Of a DNA stretch of 64,000 bases, positions 25,074 to 33,636 are shown one piece after another. The notes beneath the pieces were generated by a model that searched no databases, was not told the origin of the DNA, and saw only the letters and a list, made by a program, of their open reading frames with translations. The first letter of the stretch is position 1. Every line of letters begins with the position of its first letter. Position numbers and translations under genes: made by a program. This DNA is from Paraburkholderia sp. BL21I4N1 (GTDB lineage Bacteria > Pseudomonadota > Gammaproteobacteria > Burkholderiales > Burkholderiaceae), in NCBI RefSeq assembly GCF_002973525.1, contig NZ_PVEN01000022.1:1-64000 (forward strand). Direction: 5' to 3'.

Positions 25074-26222
25074 ATGCAATTCGACAAGCGCGCCTGGCTC
25101 GACCGCATCAAGCAGATGTTCGCGGGCTTCGACCGCCCGCTCGCGTTGATCGTGTTCCTGCTGTTGTGCGTCGGCATCGTGACGCTGTACAGCGCGAGCC
25201 TGGACGTCCCCGGCCGCGTGGAAGACCAGTTGCGCAACATCCTGCTGACGTTCGTGCTGATGTGGGCGCTCGCCAATGTGCCGCCCACCACGCTGCTGCG
25301 CTTCGCGGTTCCGCTCTACACGTTCGGGATCGCGTTACTGGTCGCGGTCGCGATGTTCGGTCTCACGCGCAAGGGCGCGAAGCGCTGGATCAACGTCGGC
25401 GTGGTGATCCAGCCGTCGGAAATTCTCAAGATCGCGACGCCGCTGATGCTCGCGTGGTACTACCAGCGCCGCGAAGGCGTGATGCGCTGGTACGACTACC
25501 TGGTCGGCTTCGTGATCCTGCTGGTGCCAGTCGGTCTGATCGCCAAGCAGCCCGACCTCGGCACCGCCGTGCTGGTGTTCGCGGCCGGTTTCTTCGTGAT
25601 TTATTTCGCGGGCCTGAGTTTCAAGCTGATCGTGCCGGTGCTGGTAGCGGGCGTGATCGCGGTCGCCGCGATTGCGACGTTCCAGGACAAGATCTGTCAG
25701 CCCGAGGTGCAATGGCCGCTGATGCACGATTATCAGAAGCACCGTATCTGTACGCTGCTCGACCCGACGTCCGATCCGCTCGGCAAGGGCTTCCACACGA
25801 TCCAGGCCGTGATTGCGATCGGCTCCGGCGGTCCGCTCGGCAAAGGCTGGCTGAAGGGCACACAGGCGCATCTGGAGTTCATTCCCGAGAAGCACACCGA
25901 CTTTATCTTCGCGGTGTTTTCGGAGGAGTTCGGTCTGGCGGGCGGCGTCGTGCTGCTCACGCTTTATATGTTGCTGATCGCGCGCGGGCTGTATATCGCG
26001 GCCAATGGCGCGACGCTGTTCGGGCGATTGCTGGCGGGCTCGCTGACCATGGCGTTCTTTACCTACGCGTTCGTCAACATTGGTATGGTGAGCGGCATCT
26101 TGCCGGTGGTTGGCGTGCCGCTGCCGTTCATGAGTTACGGCGGCACTGCGCTGACTACACTGGGGGTCGCGATCGGACTCATCATGAGCATCGCGCGGCA
26201 AAAACGCTTGATGCAGAGTTAG
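25074..26222 (+). CDS. rodA: Peptidoglycan glycosyltransferase RodA (MrdB)
   Basis: A 382-residue SEDS-family polymerase with about ten membrane helices. It shows conserved GAKRWINVG (about 98-106), QPSEILKI, AKQPDLGTA, the loop with the catalytic Asp in PEKHTDFIFAV (about 281-291), and the closing MSYGGTALTTLG. It extends lipid II chains for PBP2 to cross-link. The start at 25074 follows AAGGAGAAAGG ten bases after the mrdA stop. It is the last gene of the cluster and is followed by a strong terminator. Confidence 0.97.
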   Translation: MQFDKRAWLDRIKQMFAGFDRPLALIVFLLLCVGIVTLYSASLDVPGRVEDQLRNILLTFVLMWALANVPPTTLLRFAVPLYTFGIALLVAVAMFGLTRKGAKRWINVGVVIQPSEILKIATPLMLAWYYQRREGVMRWYDYLVGFVILLVPVGLIAKQPDLGTAVLVFAAGFFVIYFAGLSFKLIVPVLVAGVIAVAAIATFQDKICQPEVQWPLMHDYQKHRICTLLDPTSDPLGKGFHTIQAVIAIGSGGPLGKGWLKGTQAHLEFIPEKHTDFIFAVFSEEFGLAGGVVLLTLYMLLIARGLYIAANGATLFGRLLAGSLTMAFFTYAFVNIGMVSGILPVVGVPLPFMSYGGTALTTLGVAIGLIMSIARQKRLMQS

Positions 26223-26236
26223 CGACGCGGATTGAT

Positions 26237-26278
26237 AAAGCAGAAGGGGCGCACCGTCGGTGCGCCCCTTCTGCTTTT
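26237..26278 (+). terminator. Strong terminator after rodA, partly bidirectional
   Basis: A perfect 19-bp stem with a three-base loop (26256-26258) starts 15 bases after the rodA stop and ends in Ts. On the minus strand it also follows the SEL1-repeat gene, with a shorter T-run. Confidence 0.93.
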
Positions 26279-26291
26279 ACCGCCGCAGTTT

Positions 26292-27005
26292 TTACTGCGG
26301 CTTCACTTCTTTCTGATCCCGCAACTGCGCGCTGAGCTGCTGATACTTGAGCCGCGCCGCCGGATCGCCCTGCGCCGCCGCCGCCGCGTAATACGCGCGC
26401 GCCACGTTCAGATTCTTCTCCACGCCGTCGCCGCCGCGCTCGTAGAACGAACCGGCCACGTATTGCGCGGTCATGTCGCCGCCTTGCGCCGCCTTCTTGT
26501 ACCAGACGAACGCCTGCTTGTTATCGCGCTCGGTGCCGCGTCCGTCGAGGAACTGGTTAGCCAGCGCCAACTCCGCCTGCACGTGTCCCTGCTGCGCCGC
26601 TTTCAGGAACCAGCGATGCGCTTCGACCGGATCGCGTCCGACGAACTCGCCATCGTCGTACATCTTGCCGTACACGTATTGCGCGTGCGACATGTTGGCG
26701 TCGGCGGCTTTGCGCAGCCATTTCTTGCCTTCATCGACATTGGCCGTGGTGCCTTCGCCGTTGAGCAGCATCATCGCGTAGTTGAACTCGGCGAGCCGGC
26801 TGCCGCGCTCCGCGGCCTTGCGGAATTCGGTCAGCGCCGCGCCGAAATTGCCCGCGTTGTAATCGGCGACTGCGGTCTGCGTCGCCGGATCACTCGACTT
26901 CACGGCGCCGTCCGCCGCATGGGCGGTCACGCTTAGCGCGCCACTCATGATCAACGCCGCGCTCACTGCCCATTTCACGACGACGCCTTGCACCTTCCCC
27001 TTCAT
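26292..27005 (-). CDS. Exported SEL1-repeat (TPR-like) protein
   Basis: A 237-residue protein with a Sec signal peptide of about 31 residues ending AHA-ADG. It is followed by five or so SEL1-type repeats of about 36 residues with the pattern A-x-x-x-L-A-x-x-Y-x-x-G-x-G (for example MYDDGEFVGRDPVEAHRWF is one junction). Such proteins are scaffolds for protein contacts, and no enzyme activity is expected. The start at 27005 overlaps the stop of the upstream aldolase gene (ATGA), so the two are translated together although their functions look unrelated. A longer frame upstream is only antisense-type noise over the aldolase. Confidence 0.82.
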   Translation of the reverse strand: MKGKVQGVVVKWAVSAALIMSGALSVTAHAADGAVKSSDPATQTAVADYNAGNFGAALTEFRKAAERGSRLAEFNYAMMLLNGEGTTANVDEGKKWLRKAADANMSHAQYVYGKMYDDGEFVGRDPVEAHRWFLKAAQQGHVQAELALANQFLDGRGTERDNKQAFVWYKKAAQGGDMTAQYVAGSFYERGGDGVEKNLNVARAYYAAAAAQGDPAARLKYQQLSAQLRDQKEVKPQ

Positions 27006-27784
27006 GACCTCACCTCCTGCAGCGCCTGGCGAGTCGCGCGCAACATCCAGATGACGTCGGCGGCCAGAGCGATAAATCGAAAACCCGCATCGCGATGCTG
27101 CTTCGCACTCGCGACGTCCATGGAGAAAATACCGGTCGCAATGCCGGCTTTGTCGGCGGCGCTGACGATACGCGCCATCGCCGCCTGCACGTCGGCATGC
27201 TTCGAATCGCCGAGATGACCGAGGCTCGCGGCCAGATCCGCCGGTCCGACGAACAGACAATCGACGCCCGGCGTCGCCGCGATCTTTTCCACTTCCGCCA
27301 GGCCGCGCGCCGATTCGATCTGCACGATGGTCGCGATCTGCGCGTTGGCCGTCTGCACGTAATCGCGACGCATGCCGTAGCCCGCCGCGCGCACCACACC
27401 GGCGACGCCGCGTTGACCGTCGAGCGCGTCGGCGGTCGGATATTGCGTGAGACGCACGGCGTGCGCGGCCTCTTCGGCGGATTCGATATTCGGGAACATC
27501 AACGTGCGCGCGCCGGCATCCAGCACGCGCTTGACGAGCCACGCCTCGCTGGCGGGCACCCGCACAACCGGTTCGCTCGGCAGATGCGCCGCGGCGATCG
27601 CGCGCAATTGCGACGCGACGTCGCCGCTATCGTTCGGCGAATGTTCCATGTCGATCAGCAGCCAGTCGTAACCGGCGTGCGCGAGCGCTTCGGCCGCGGC
27701 GTCGCTACCGAGCGACAGCCATAAGCCGAACAGCGGATCGGTTTCCTTCAGACGTTGCTTGAGGGGATTGGTGAAGGTGCTCAT
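27002..27784 (-). CDS. HpcH/HpaI-family aldolase
   Basis: A 260-residue class II aldolase with a phosphoenolpyruvate-binding TIM-barrel fold. Conserved features are LIDMEHSPND (about 42-51), the substrate Arg in VVRVPASE, the metal-binding Glu in VQIESARGL (about 151-159) and FVGPADLAASLG, which contributes the metal-binding Asp. The family cleaves 4-hydroxy-2-keto acids such as HHED or 2-keto-3-deoxy-glucarate to pyruvate and an aldehyde. No degradation genes stand beside it, so the natural substrate is open. It is coupled to the SEL1 gene downstream. Confidence 0.85.
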   Translation of the reverse strand: MSTFTNPLKQRLKETDPLFGLWLSLGSDAAAEALAHAGYDWLLIDMEHSPNDSGDVASQLRAIAAAHLPSEPVVRVPASEAWLVKRVLDAGARTLMFPNIESAEEAAHAVRLTQYPTADALDGQRGVAGVVRAAGYGMRRDYVQTANAQIATIVQIESARGLAEVEKIAATPGVDCLFVGPADLAASLGHLGDSKHADVQAAMARIVSAADKAGIATGIFSMDVASAKQHRDAGFRFIALAADVIWMLRATRQALQEVRS

Positions 27785-28039
27785 CGCCGTGCTCCGTGGC
27801 GCTGACGGTGATCGGGCACCTCGCCGGAAACGCGGGACGGCATCCTGGCCGTGTGGGCCAGAGAAAGACCAGGGCTTGCGTTCAGGCGCGGATGGCCTGC
27901 AAGCCTGTTGCGACGCAATGCGGTGACCGGCATGTCTCGCTCCGTGTGGTTATCGGAGCGATCATACCGTGACAATAACGGGAGGGTTAGGACGTGTCTC
28001 TGGCAGCCAAGCTTCGGTGCCGCACGCGCCCTGGCGCGA

Positions 28040-28486
28040 TCAGTCGCGGACCACGTCGGCCCAGCAATTCGGCGTCTCGTACAGACGCAGCTTGTGCAGG
28101 CGCAGGTTCACGCCGTAGTGCGCGTCGTAGACGTTCGCAAGGATGTTAAACGCGACGGCGGCGAGATTTTCGACCGTGGGAATACGGTCGAGCACCACGG
28201 TCTTATGACCGGCCATGGTTTCCAGAAAGCCGCGCACTTGCGTGTCGCCTTCGAACACCAGGAACGCGTGGTCCCACTTGTCGACGAGATGCTCGTTGGC
28301 GAGCGACTTCACGTCGGCGAAGTCCATCACCATGCCGCGATCGGGCGCGCCTTCGGTGTCGACCAGATCGCCTTGCAGCGTGATTTCGAGCACATAACGA
28401 TGGCCGTGCAGATTGCGGCACTGGCTGCGGTGATCGGGGATGCGGTGACCCGCGTCGAATTCGAGTTTTCGTGTAATCGTCAGCAC
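28040..28486 (-). CDS. queD: 6-carboxy-5,6,7,8-tetrahydropterin synthase
   Basis: A 148-residue enzyme of the PTPS family that converts dihydroneopterin triphosphate to 6-carboxytetrahydropterin, the second step of queuosine and 7-deazaguanine synthesis. Zinc ligands H14, H27 and H29 (GHRI and LHGHRY) and catalytic Cys23 are present, as is the ENLAAVAF stretch. It is the last gene of queC-queE-queD and begins six bases after queE. Confidence 0.95.
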   Translation of the reverse strand: MLTITRKLEFDAGHRIPDHRSQCRNLHGHRYVLEITLQGDLVDTEGAPDRGMVMDFADVKSLANEHLVDKWDHAFLVFEGDTQVRGFLETMAGHKTVVLDRIPTVENLAAVAFNILANVYDAHYGVNLRLHKLRLYETPNCWADVVRD

Positions 28487-28492
28487 GGCAAA

Positions 28493-29125
28493 TCAGGGAA
28501 TGTTCAGATACTTGTGGGTCTGCATCGACAGGCGCCATTGCGGATGGCGTTTGCACCAGTCGATCGCGAGCTTCGTGTTGAGATCGCGCGACGGACCGTC
28601 CATCGGCTGGACGAGGAAATACTCGAAATCGAGCTTCGCGTACTCGGACAAACGCTGGTTGTCCTGCGGAATCACGACCTTCAGTTCGTTACCCTTGGTC
28701 ACGACGAGCGGCGCGTCGGCCTTCGGGCTCACACAGATCCAGTCGATCGTTTCGAGCACCGGCAGCGAACCGTTGGTTTCAATGGCAATTTCGAAGCCGG
28801 CGGCATGCAGCGCGTCGACCAGCGGCGGATCGATCTGCAGCATCGGTTCGCCGCCCGTGCACACCACGAAACGCTCGCCTTCGCCTTCCGGCCATTGCGA
28901 CGCGATCATCCGCACCAGTTCCTCGGGCGTGCGGTACTTGCCGCCGTTCTCGCCGTCGGTGCCGACGAAATCGGTATCGCAGAAGCGGCACACCGCGTCA
29001 GCACGATCTTCCTCGCGACCCGACCACAGATTGCAGCCGGCGAAGCGGCAGAACACGGCCGGACGCCCGGCATTCGCGCCCTCGCCTTGCAATGTGTAGA
29101 AGATTTCCTTGACCGCGTACGTCAT
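28493..29125 (-). CDS. queE: 7-carboxy-7-deazaguanine synthase (radical SAM)
   Basis: This 210-residue radical-SAM enzyme rearranges carboxytetrahydropterin to carboxydeazaguanine. The iron-sulfur cluster cysteines are C31, C46 and C49, that is CX14CX2C instead of the common CX3CX2C. This is the variant described for Burkholderia multivorans QueE. The GGEP motif (VCTGGEPMLQ) binds SAM, and IETNGSLPV follows. It lies between queC and queD, consistent with consecutive pathway steps. Confidence 0.95.
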   Translation of the reverse strand: MTYAVKEIFYTLQGEGANAGRPAVFCRFAGCNLWSGREEDRADAVCRFCDTDFVGTDGENGGKYRTPEELVRMIASQWPEGEGERFVVCTGGEPMLQIDPPLVDALHAAGFEIAIETNGSLPVLETIDWICVSPKADAPLVVTKGNELKVVIPQDNQRLSEYAKLDFEYFLVQPMDGPSRDLNTKLAIDWCKRHPQWRLSMQTHKYLNIP

Positions 29126-29231
29126 GCTGCTTCTGCCTTTCTGTTCCTGAAAATAGTTGCCTGAATTGCGGTGTTGCGCTGGCGCGCCGTGATGCCGACG
29201 CGCCGATCATCAAACTATCAGCATAAACGGT

Positions 29232-29966
29232 TCAAACCGGCGGCTCCGTAACCTTCTCGCCGGACAGGTACGCTTCATACCCGCGCTTGCGCAGACGGCA
29301 CGCCGGACACTCGCCGCAGCCGAAACCCCACGCATGCAATTCAGAACGTTCGCCGACGTAGCAGGTATGCGTTTCGACGCGCACCAGTTCAACCAGTTCG
29401 TCGCCGCCCAGCTCATGCGCGAGGCGCCACGTGTCGGCCTTATCGAGCCACATCAACGGCGTTTCGAGCAGGAAGCGCGTGTCCATGCCGAGGTTCAACG
29501 CGACCTGCAACGCCTTCATCGTGTCGTCGCGGCAATCGGGATAGCCCGAGAAATCCGTCTCGCACATGCCGCCCACCAGCACCTGCAAACCGCGCCGATA
29601 CGCAATGGCGGCCGCGATCGTCATGAACATCAGATTGCGGCCCGGCACGAACGTGTTCGGCAAACCGTTGGCCGTGGCTTCGATCTCGATCTCGCGCGTC
29701 ATGGCGGTATCGCTAATCGAACCGAGCACCGACAGGTCGATCATGTGATCGTCGCCGAGGCGGTCGGCCCATGCCGGAAATGCGCGCATGACAGCGTCGC
29801 GAAATCCTTCCCGGCATTCGAGCTCGACGCGATGCCGCTGGCCGTAATCGAAGCCGAGCGTCTCGACCGTGTCGTAGCGTTCGAGTGCCCAGGCAAGGCA
29901 CGTGGCGGAATCCTGGCCGCCGGAAAACAGCACCAGAGCGCTACGTTTAGCGTCTTTGCGGATCAC
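29232..29966 (-). CDS. queC: 7-cyano-7-deazaguanine synthase
   Basis: A 244-residue ATP-dependent enzyme that turns carboxydeazaguanine into preQ0 with ammonia. The PP-loop SGGQDS is at residues 15-20, the conserved FVPGRNLMFMT near 105, and zinc-binding cysteines lie in HTCYVG and GCGECPACRLRKR near the end. I chose a GTG start at 29966 (VIRKDAKRS) because a GGAG ribosome site sits seven bases before it and homologues begin there. The longer upstream frame is not supported. It is the first gene of queCED. Confidence 0.94.
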   Translation of the reverse strand: MIRKDAKRSALVLFSGGQDSATCLAWALERYDTVETLGFDYGQRHRVELECREGFRDAVMRAFPAWADRLGDDHMIDLSVLGSISDTAMTREIEIEATANGLPNTFVPGRNLMFMTIAAAIAYRRGLQVLVGGMCETDFSGYPDCRDDTMKALQVALNLGMDTRFLLETPLMWLDKADTWRLAHELGGDELVELVRVETHTCYVGERSELHAWGFGCGECPACRLRKRGYEAYLSGEKVTEPPV

Positions 29967-30318
29967 CGTGAAACTCCGTGAATGATGAGTGCCACGTCGC
30001 GCTGCGCGAGGTGCGCCATGCAAGCAACGCGGCGCGACGCGTGCCGGCACTGCTGCCGGCCCAAAGCAGTATAGGCGGCGCCTTCCGCATGCAGAGTCGC
30101 TGGGCGCTTATACCGTTAATCGTCGGGCGAAGGATTCGGCGGGTGTCGGCCTTGCGCTGGCGGCTCGACCGCGCGGCAATCAGGCCGCGATCCACGCGAC
30201 ACACTGATCGTGCAAGTCCTTGAACTGGCGCGATTTTATCACGCGATGCCAAACCTCGCCGCGCACCTGCCCTTGGATCGGGGCGGCAAGCCGAAGCAAC
30301 GAGTGCCCGTCAGAAAAG
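29967..30318. other. Region upstream of queC without a recognisable gene
   Basis: About 350 bases between queC and the tRNA-Phe terminator. Short open frames here have no ribosome sites or recognisable products. The queC promoter is expected here, but I could not point to a clear -35/-10 pair or a preQ1 riboswitch. Confidence 0.4.
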
Positions 30319-30353
30319 GAAAAGCCCCAGGAATCTTGCGATTTCCTGGGGCT
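30319..30353 (-). terminator. Terminator after tRNA-Phe
   Basis: On the minus strand AGCCCCAGGAA and TTCCTGGGGCT form an 11-bp stem with a nine-base loop, followed by TTTT. It begins seven bases after the CCA end of the tRNA. Confidence 0.9.
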
Positions 30354-30359
30354 GAATCC

Positions 30360-30435
30360 TGGTGGCCTGGGACGGAATCGAACCATCGACACGCGGATTT
30401 TCAATCCGCTGCTCTACCAACTGAGCTACCGGGCC
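30360..30435 (-). tRNA. tRNA-Phe (anticodon GAA)
   Basis: A 76-base tRNA with the CCA end encoded. The anticodon loop TTGAAAA in a GCGGA/TCCGC stem gives anticodon GAA. The D-arm (AGCTCAGTTGGTAGAGC) and T-loop (TTCGATT) are canonical. Position 5 (C, base 30431) faces position 68 (A, base 30368) in the acceptor stem, a C-A mismatch; the other six pairs are normal. It lies on the same strand downstream of ntrYX but has its own promoter-like sequence. Confidence 0.96.
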
Positions 30436-30448
30436 AACGAAGAACGAA

Positions 30449-30477
30449 ATAATATCAAAGGGTCAGCAGCAGGGCAA
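30449..30477 (-). promoter_or_regulatory. Sigma-70-type promoter for tRNA-Phe
   Basis: Read on the minus strand, TTGCCC (30477-30472), a 17-base spacer and TATTAT (30454-30449) end 13 bases before the tRNA 5' end. Confidence 0.7.
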
Positions 30478-30531
30478 GCCCCTTCTCGAAAAAATCTACA
30501 CGGATCACGTTCATCGCGCCGCGCACGGGAT

Positions 30532-31221
30532 TCATTCGCCTTTGTTCTTGCCGAGATCGACGCCAAGCTGCTTGAGCTTGCGATACAGGTGCGTACGTTC
30601 GAGCCCGGTCTTCTCCGCGACGCGCGTCATGCTGCCGTTCTCGCGCGCGAGGTGATACTCGAAGTACGCGCGTTCGAACGCATCGCGTGCGTCGCGCAGC
30701 GGAATGTCGAACGAGATCGAGGCGGTTTGCGCAGCCAGCGCGCCGCTGCCCATGCCGTCGGTGGAGAGCATCGGCAATGCGGCCGCCGATGCCACCGCCG
30801 ACGCACTGACCGGCAGCACTGGTTTGGCCGCCGCGCCGCCCGGCGCACCCGCCGCGTTGCCGCGCGCGAGGCCCTGCTCGACCGCCTTCAGCAGCTTCTG
30901 CAACGCGATCGGCTTCTCGAGAAAATTGAGTGCGCCGATCTTGGTCGCTTCGACCGCGGTATCGATCGTGGCGTGGCCGGACATCATGATTACCGGCATG
31001 GTCAACTGACCTTGCGCGGCCCATTCCTTGAGCAAGGTCACGCCGTCGGTGTCGGGCATCCAGATGTCGAGCAGCACCAGATCCGGCGCCTGACGCAAAC
31101 GGAATTCGCGCGCTTCCTGCGCGTTTTCCGCCGCCTCCACGACATGCCCTTCGTCGCTCAGGATCTCCGAGAGCAATTCCCGGATGCCCATTTCATCATC
31201 TACCACCAGGATGGTTGCCAT
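30532..31221 (-). CDS. NtrX-like response regulator lacking the AAA+ domain
   Basis: A 229-residue regulator. The receiver domain (1-118) has D8, D9, phospho-acceptor D52 and K103. Next comes an Ala/Gly/Pro-rich linker (about 119-160), then a C-terminal Fis-type helix-turn-helix (about 185-225, ENGSMTRVAEKTGLERTHLY). NtrX proteins normally carry a central sigma-54-interacting AAA+ module; none fits in this length, so it cannot activate sigma-54 RNA polymerase in the usual way. It starts directly after the NtrY-like kinase stop and is surely its partner. Confidence 0.87.
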   Translation of the reverse strand: MATILVVDDEMGIRELLSEILSDEGHVVEAAENAQEAREFRLRQAPDLVLLDIWMPDTDGVTLLKEWAAQGQLTMPVIMMSGHATIDTAVEATKIGALNFLEKPIALQKLLKAVEQGLARGNAAGAPGGAAAKPVLPVSASAVASAAALPMLSTDGMGSGALAAQTASISFDIPLRDARDAFERAYFEYHLARENGSMTRVAEKTGLERTHLYRKLKQLGVDLGKNKGE

Positions 31222-33636
31222 TTACGCTGCCCTTGTCTGCACTGTTGCTTTTGTCTTTCCCTGCGACGCACCACCGTGCGCCGGACGCGGCCCCGCTCCG
31301 GGCGCCGCGGCATCGTCTGCCAACTGAAGGAAGAGGATCGATATCTGCGCGCCTTCGATCACGTCGCCCGCTTTCATGCGATTGCGAATGTCGATGCGCG
31401 CGCCGTGTTCGTCGACGATCTTCTTGACCATCGCAAGACCCAGACCCGTACCTTTGGCCTTGGTCGTCACGTAAGGTTCGAATGCACGCGTGAGGATACG
31501 CGCGGAGAAGCCCGGTCCGTTATCCGACACGGTCAACCGCACCGCGACGCGGACTTTGCCTTCCGCGTCGGGGTCTCCGTATTCTACTGTCCTCGTTTCG
31601 AGCAGGACACGCGGATGCTCGAGCTCGGCTACCGCATCCTGCGCGTTCTGCAGCAGGTTGTGAATCACCTGGCGCAATTGCGTCGCGTCGCCGCGGATTG
31701 CCGGCAACGCGGCGAGCTCCACCTGGATCGCGCCCTTGCCTTCTTCGATACCGTACAGCGTCAGCACTTCGCTGACCAGTTCGTTCAGTTGCAAATGCGC
31801 GAGTACCGCCGGCGGCGTACGCGCGTAGTCGCGGAAATTGTCGACCATCTGCTTCATCGCGGCGACCTGATTGACGATCGTGGTCGCGCCGCGCTTCAAC
31901 ACATCCGCATCCGACGGCGACAACTTGTCGGCCAGTTTCATTTGCAGACGCTCGGCGGAGAGCTGGATCGGCGTGAGCGGATTCTTGATCTCGTGCGCGA
32001 GGCGCCGCGCGACCTCACCCCATGCGATCGAACGCTGCGCGGAGATCACGTCGGAGATATCGTCGAACACGACCACGTAGCCGGAGGTCTGCATGTCTTC
32101 GGCGTCGCGGTCGGTGGCGGAAACGAGCCGCGCGCCGCGCACCAGCAAGGTCAACGGCTCGGTTTCGCCCGGCACCTGAATCGAAAACTGCTGCTGCCAA
32201 TGGCCGCGATCGTCGTGACCGTCGCCGCTAGCGGCTTCGCGATCGGCGAACGCCTTGCGCACCATGCCGCCGAATTCGCTTAACACACCGATCTGATCGA
32301 GCGCGGAACCCATGGTCGCCTGGAACGGCTGACGGAAAATCCGCTCGGCGCCGCGATTCGCGGTGGTGAGCCTGAACTGCCGGTCGAACACGAACACGCC
32401 GGCGGTCAGGTTCGCGAGAATGCTTTCCAGATACGCCTTGGAATGTTCGAGCGCGATACGATTGTTCTCGACCGCCGCGCGTGCTTCCGACAACTGCCGC
32501 GTCATCGCGTTGAACGACTGCGTGAGGAAGCCCAGTTCGTCGCGCGACTTGATTTCGCGCTTCGGCGTGTAGTCGCCCTCGGTCACTTCCTTGGTGCCCT
32601 GCGCGAGCAGGAACAACGGCCGCGCCAACTGATTGCCGAGCGCCAGCGCCAGCATCATCGCGATGAACGTGGCAAGGAACAGCGCGAGCGTCAGCGTGCC
32701 GATATACATCTTGCGCAGACCGGTGCGGCCGAGCGCCTTCTCCTGATACTCGCGATAAGCGCGCTGCACCGCATCCGCATTGCGCGCGAGCGTGGGCGAC
32801 ACCGGCTGCGTGAGTTGCAAGAAACGTTCGGTGGGCTGCAGCAGCGCGGCACTCGAATCGGGAATGCGCTGCACGATGCGCAGCCGCAAAGCGCCCTTGC
32901 TGCCATGTGCGTTGGGGTCGCCGTCGACTTCGCCTTCGATCGCCGCATAACCGCGACCACGCGCCTGGTCGATCATCAACGGCGTGGGCAGATCGTTCGG
33001 CACCAGCGTCGCGTAATTGCTCGAAGCCTGTGCGACGACGTGCATGTCCGGCGTCGCACCCGACATGCTGCGCGTCGGTTCGACGATCGTCGCGTCCTGC
33101 ACGCCGAACTGATCGCGCAGACGCAGCAGCGTGAGCGTGGTGCCGGCGGCGTCCGCGCTGGCGATCTGCTCGGACATCAGGCGGCCCTTGGTCTGCAGAT
33201 CGGACAGCGACGCGTCGAGCATGCCGCGCCCGAGATTCAGGCCCGACGTTAGCGCCGTTTCGACGTTCACGTCGAACCACGATTCGATACTGCGCGACAC
33301 GAACTGATACGAGACGACGTAAATGATCCCGCCCGGCACCACGCCGACCAACGCCATGAAGAACGCGAGTTTGGCCAATAGCCGGGTGCCGAACTTACCC
33401 TTTCTGAGCCGCGCGATGATGATGATGACGAGCGTCGCCACCACCAGCAGAAAGATCATCGCGACCACGAGGTTGGCCGCGTACAGCCACTGGTAATAGC
33501 GGTCGAAGAATTCGGTGTTCGCGCTCGCGGCGGCGAGCAGCACGAGCAGCAGTACGGCCGTGACCGCGACCGTCGACACCAGCACGCGCACGACGATGCT
33601 GCTGACACTGGTGGTTTGGCGCACTTTATTTAGCAC
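31222..33636 (-). CDS. NtrY-like transmembrane sensor histidine kinase
   Basis: An 804-residue kinase. Three hydrophobic helices lie in about residues 12-110, an extracytoplasmic sensor region in 115-310, and another helix near 312-332. A HAMP domain follows (about 333-390), then a PAS domain (about 400-520), HisKA with His548 (RRLAHEIKNPLTPI) and a GHKL ATPase (NLLQNAQDAV, DNGPGF, GTGLGLAMVKK). The last 30 residues are a low-complexity tail. This is the NtrY architecture, linked in other bacteria to nitrogen or redox control. It overlaps the DUF4390 gene by 11 bases, and the regulator follows with no gap. Confidence 0.9.
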   Translation of the reverse strand: MLNKVRQTTSVSSIVVRVLVSTVAVTAVLLLVLLAAASANTEFFDRYYQWLYAANLVVAMIFLLVVATLVIIIIARLRKGKFGTRLLAKLAFFMALVGVVPGGIIYVVSYQFVSRSIESWFDVNVETALTSGLNLGRGMLDASLSDLQTKGRLMSEQIASADAAGTTLTLLRLRDQFGVQDATIVEPTRSMSGATPDMHVVAQASSNYATLVPNDLPTPLMIDQARGRGYAAIEGEVDGDPNAHGSKGALRLRIVQRIPDSSAALLQPTERFLQLTQPVSPTLARNADAVQRAYREYQEKALGRTGLRKMYIGTLTLALFLATFIAMMLALALGNQLARPLFLLAQGTKEVTEGDYTPKREIKSRDELGFLTQSFNAMTRQLSEARAAVENNRIALEHSKAYLESILANLTAGVFVFDRQFRLTTANRGAERIFRQPFQATMGSALDQIGVLSEFGGMVRKAFADREAASGDGHDDRGHWQQQFSIQVPGETEPLTLLVRGARLVSATDRDAEDMQTSGYVVVFDDISDVISAQRSIAWGEVARRLAHEIKNPLTPIQLSAERLQMKLADKLSPSDADVLKRGATTIVNQVAAMKQMVDNFRDYARTPPAVLAHLQLNELVSEVLTLYGIEEGKGAIQVELAALPAIRGDATQLRQVIHNLLQNAQDAVAELEHPRVLLETRTVEYGDPDAEGKVRVAVRLTVSDNGPGFSARILTRAFEPYVTTKAKGTGLGLAMVKKIVDEHGARIDIRNRMKAGDVIEGAQISILFLQLADDAAAPGAGPRPAHGGASQGKTKATVQTRAA

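Noticed and set aside
29967..30318. preQ1 riboswitch upstream of queC
   Set aside because: I could not find the short hairpin and A-rich tail typical of preQ1 aptamers; a covariance search would be decisive.
30220..32283. 687-codon plus-strand frame across tRNA-Phe and ntrXY
   Set aside because: It runs antisense through a tRNA and two well-supported kinase/regulator genes and has no recognisable domain.
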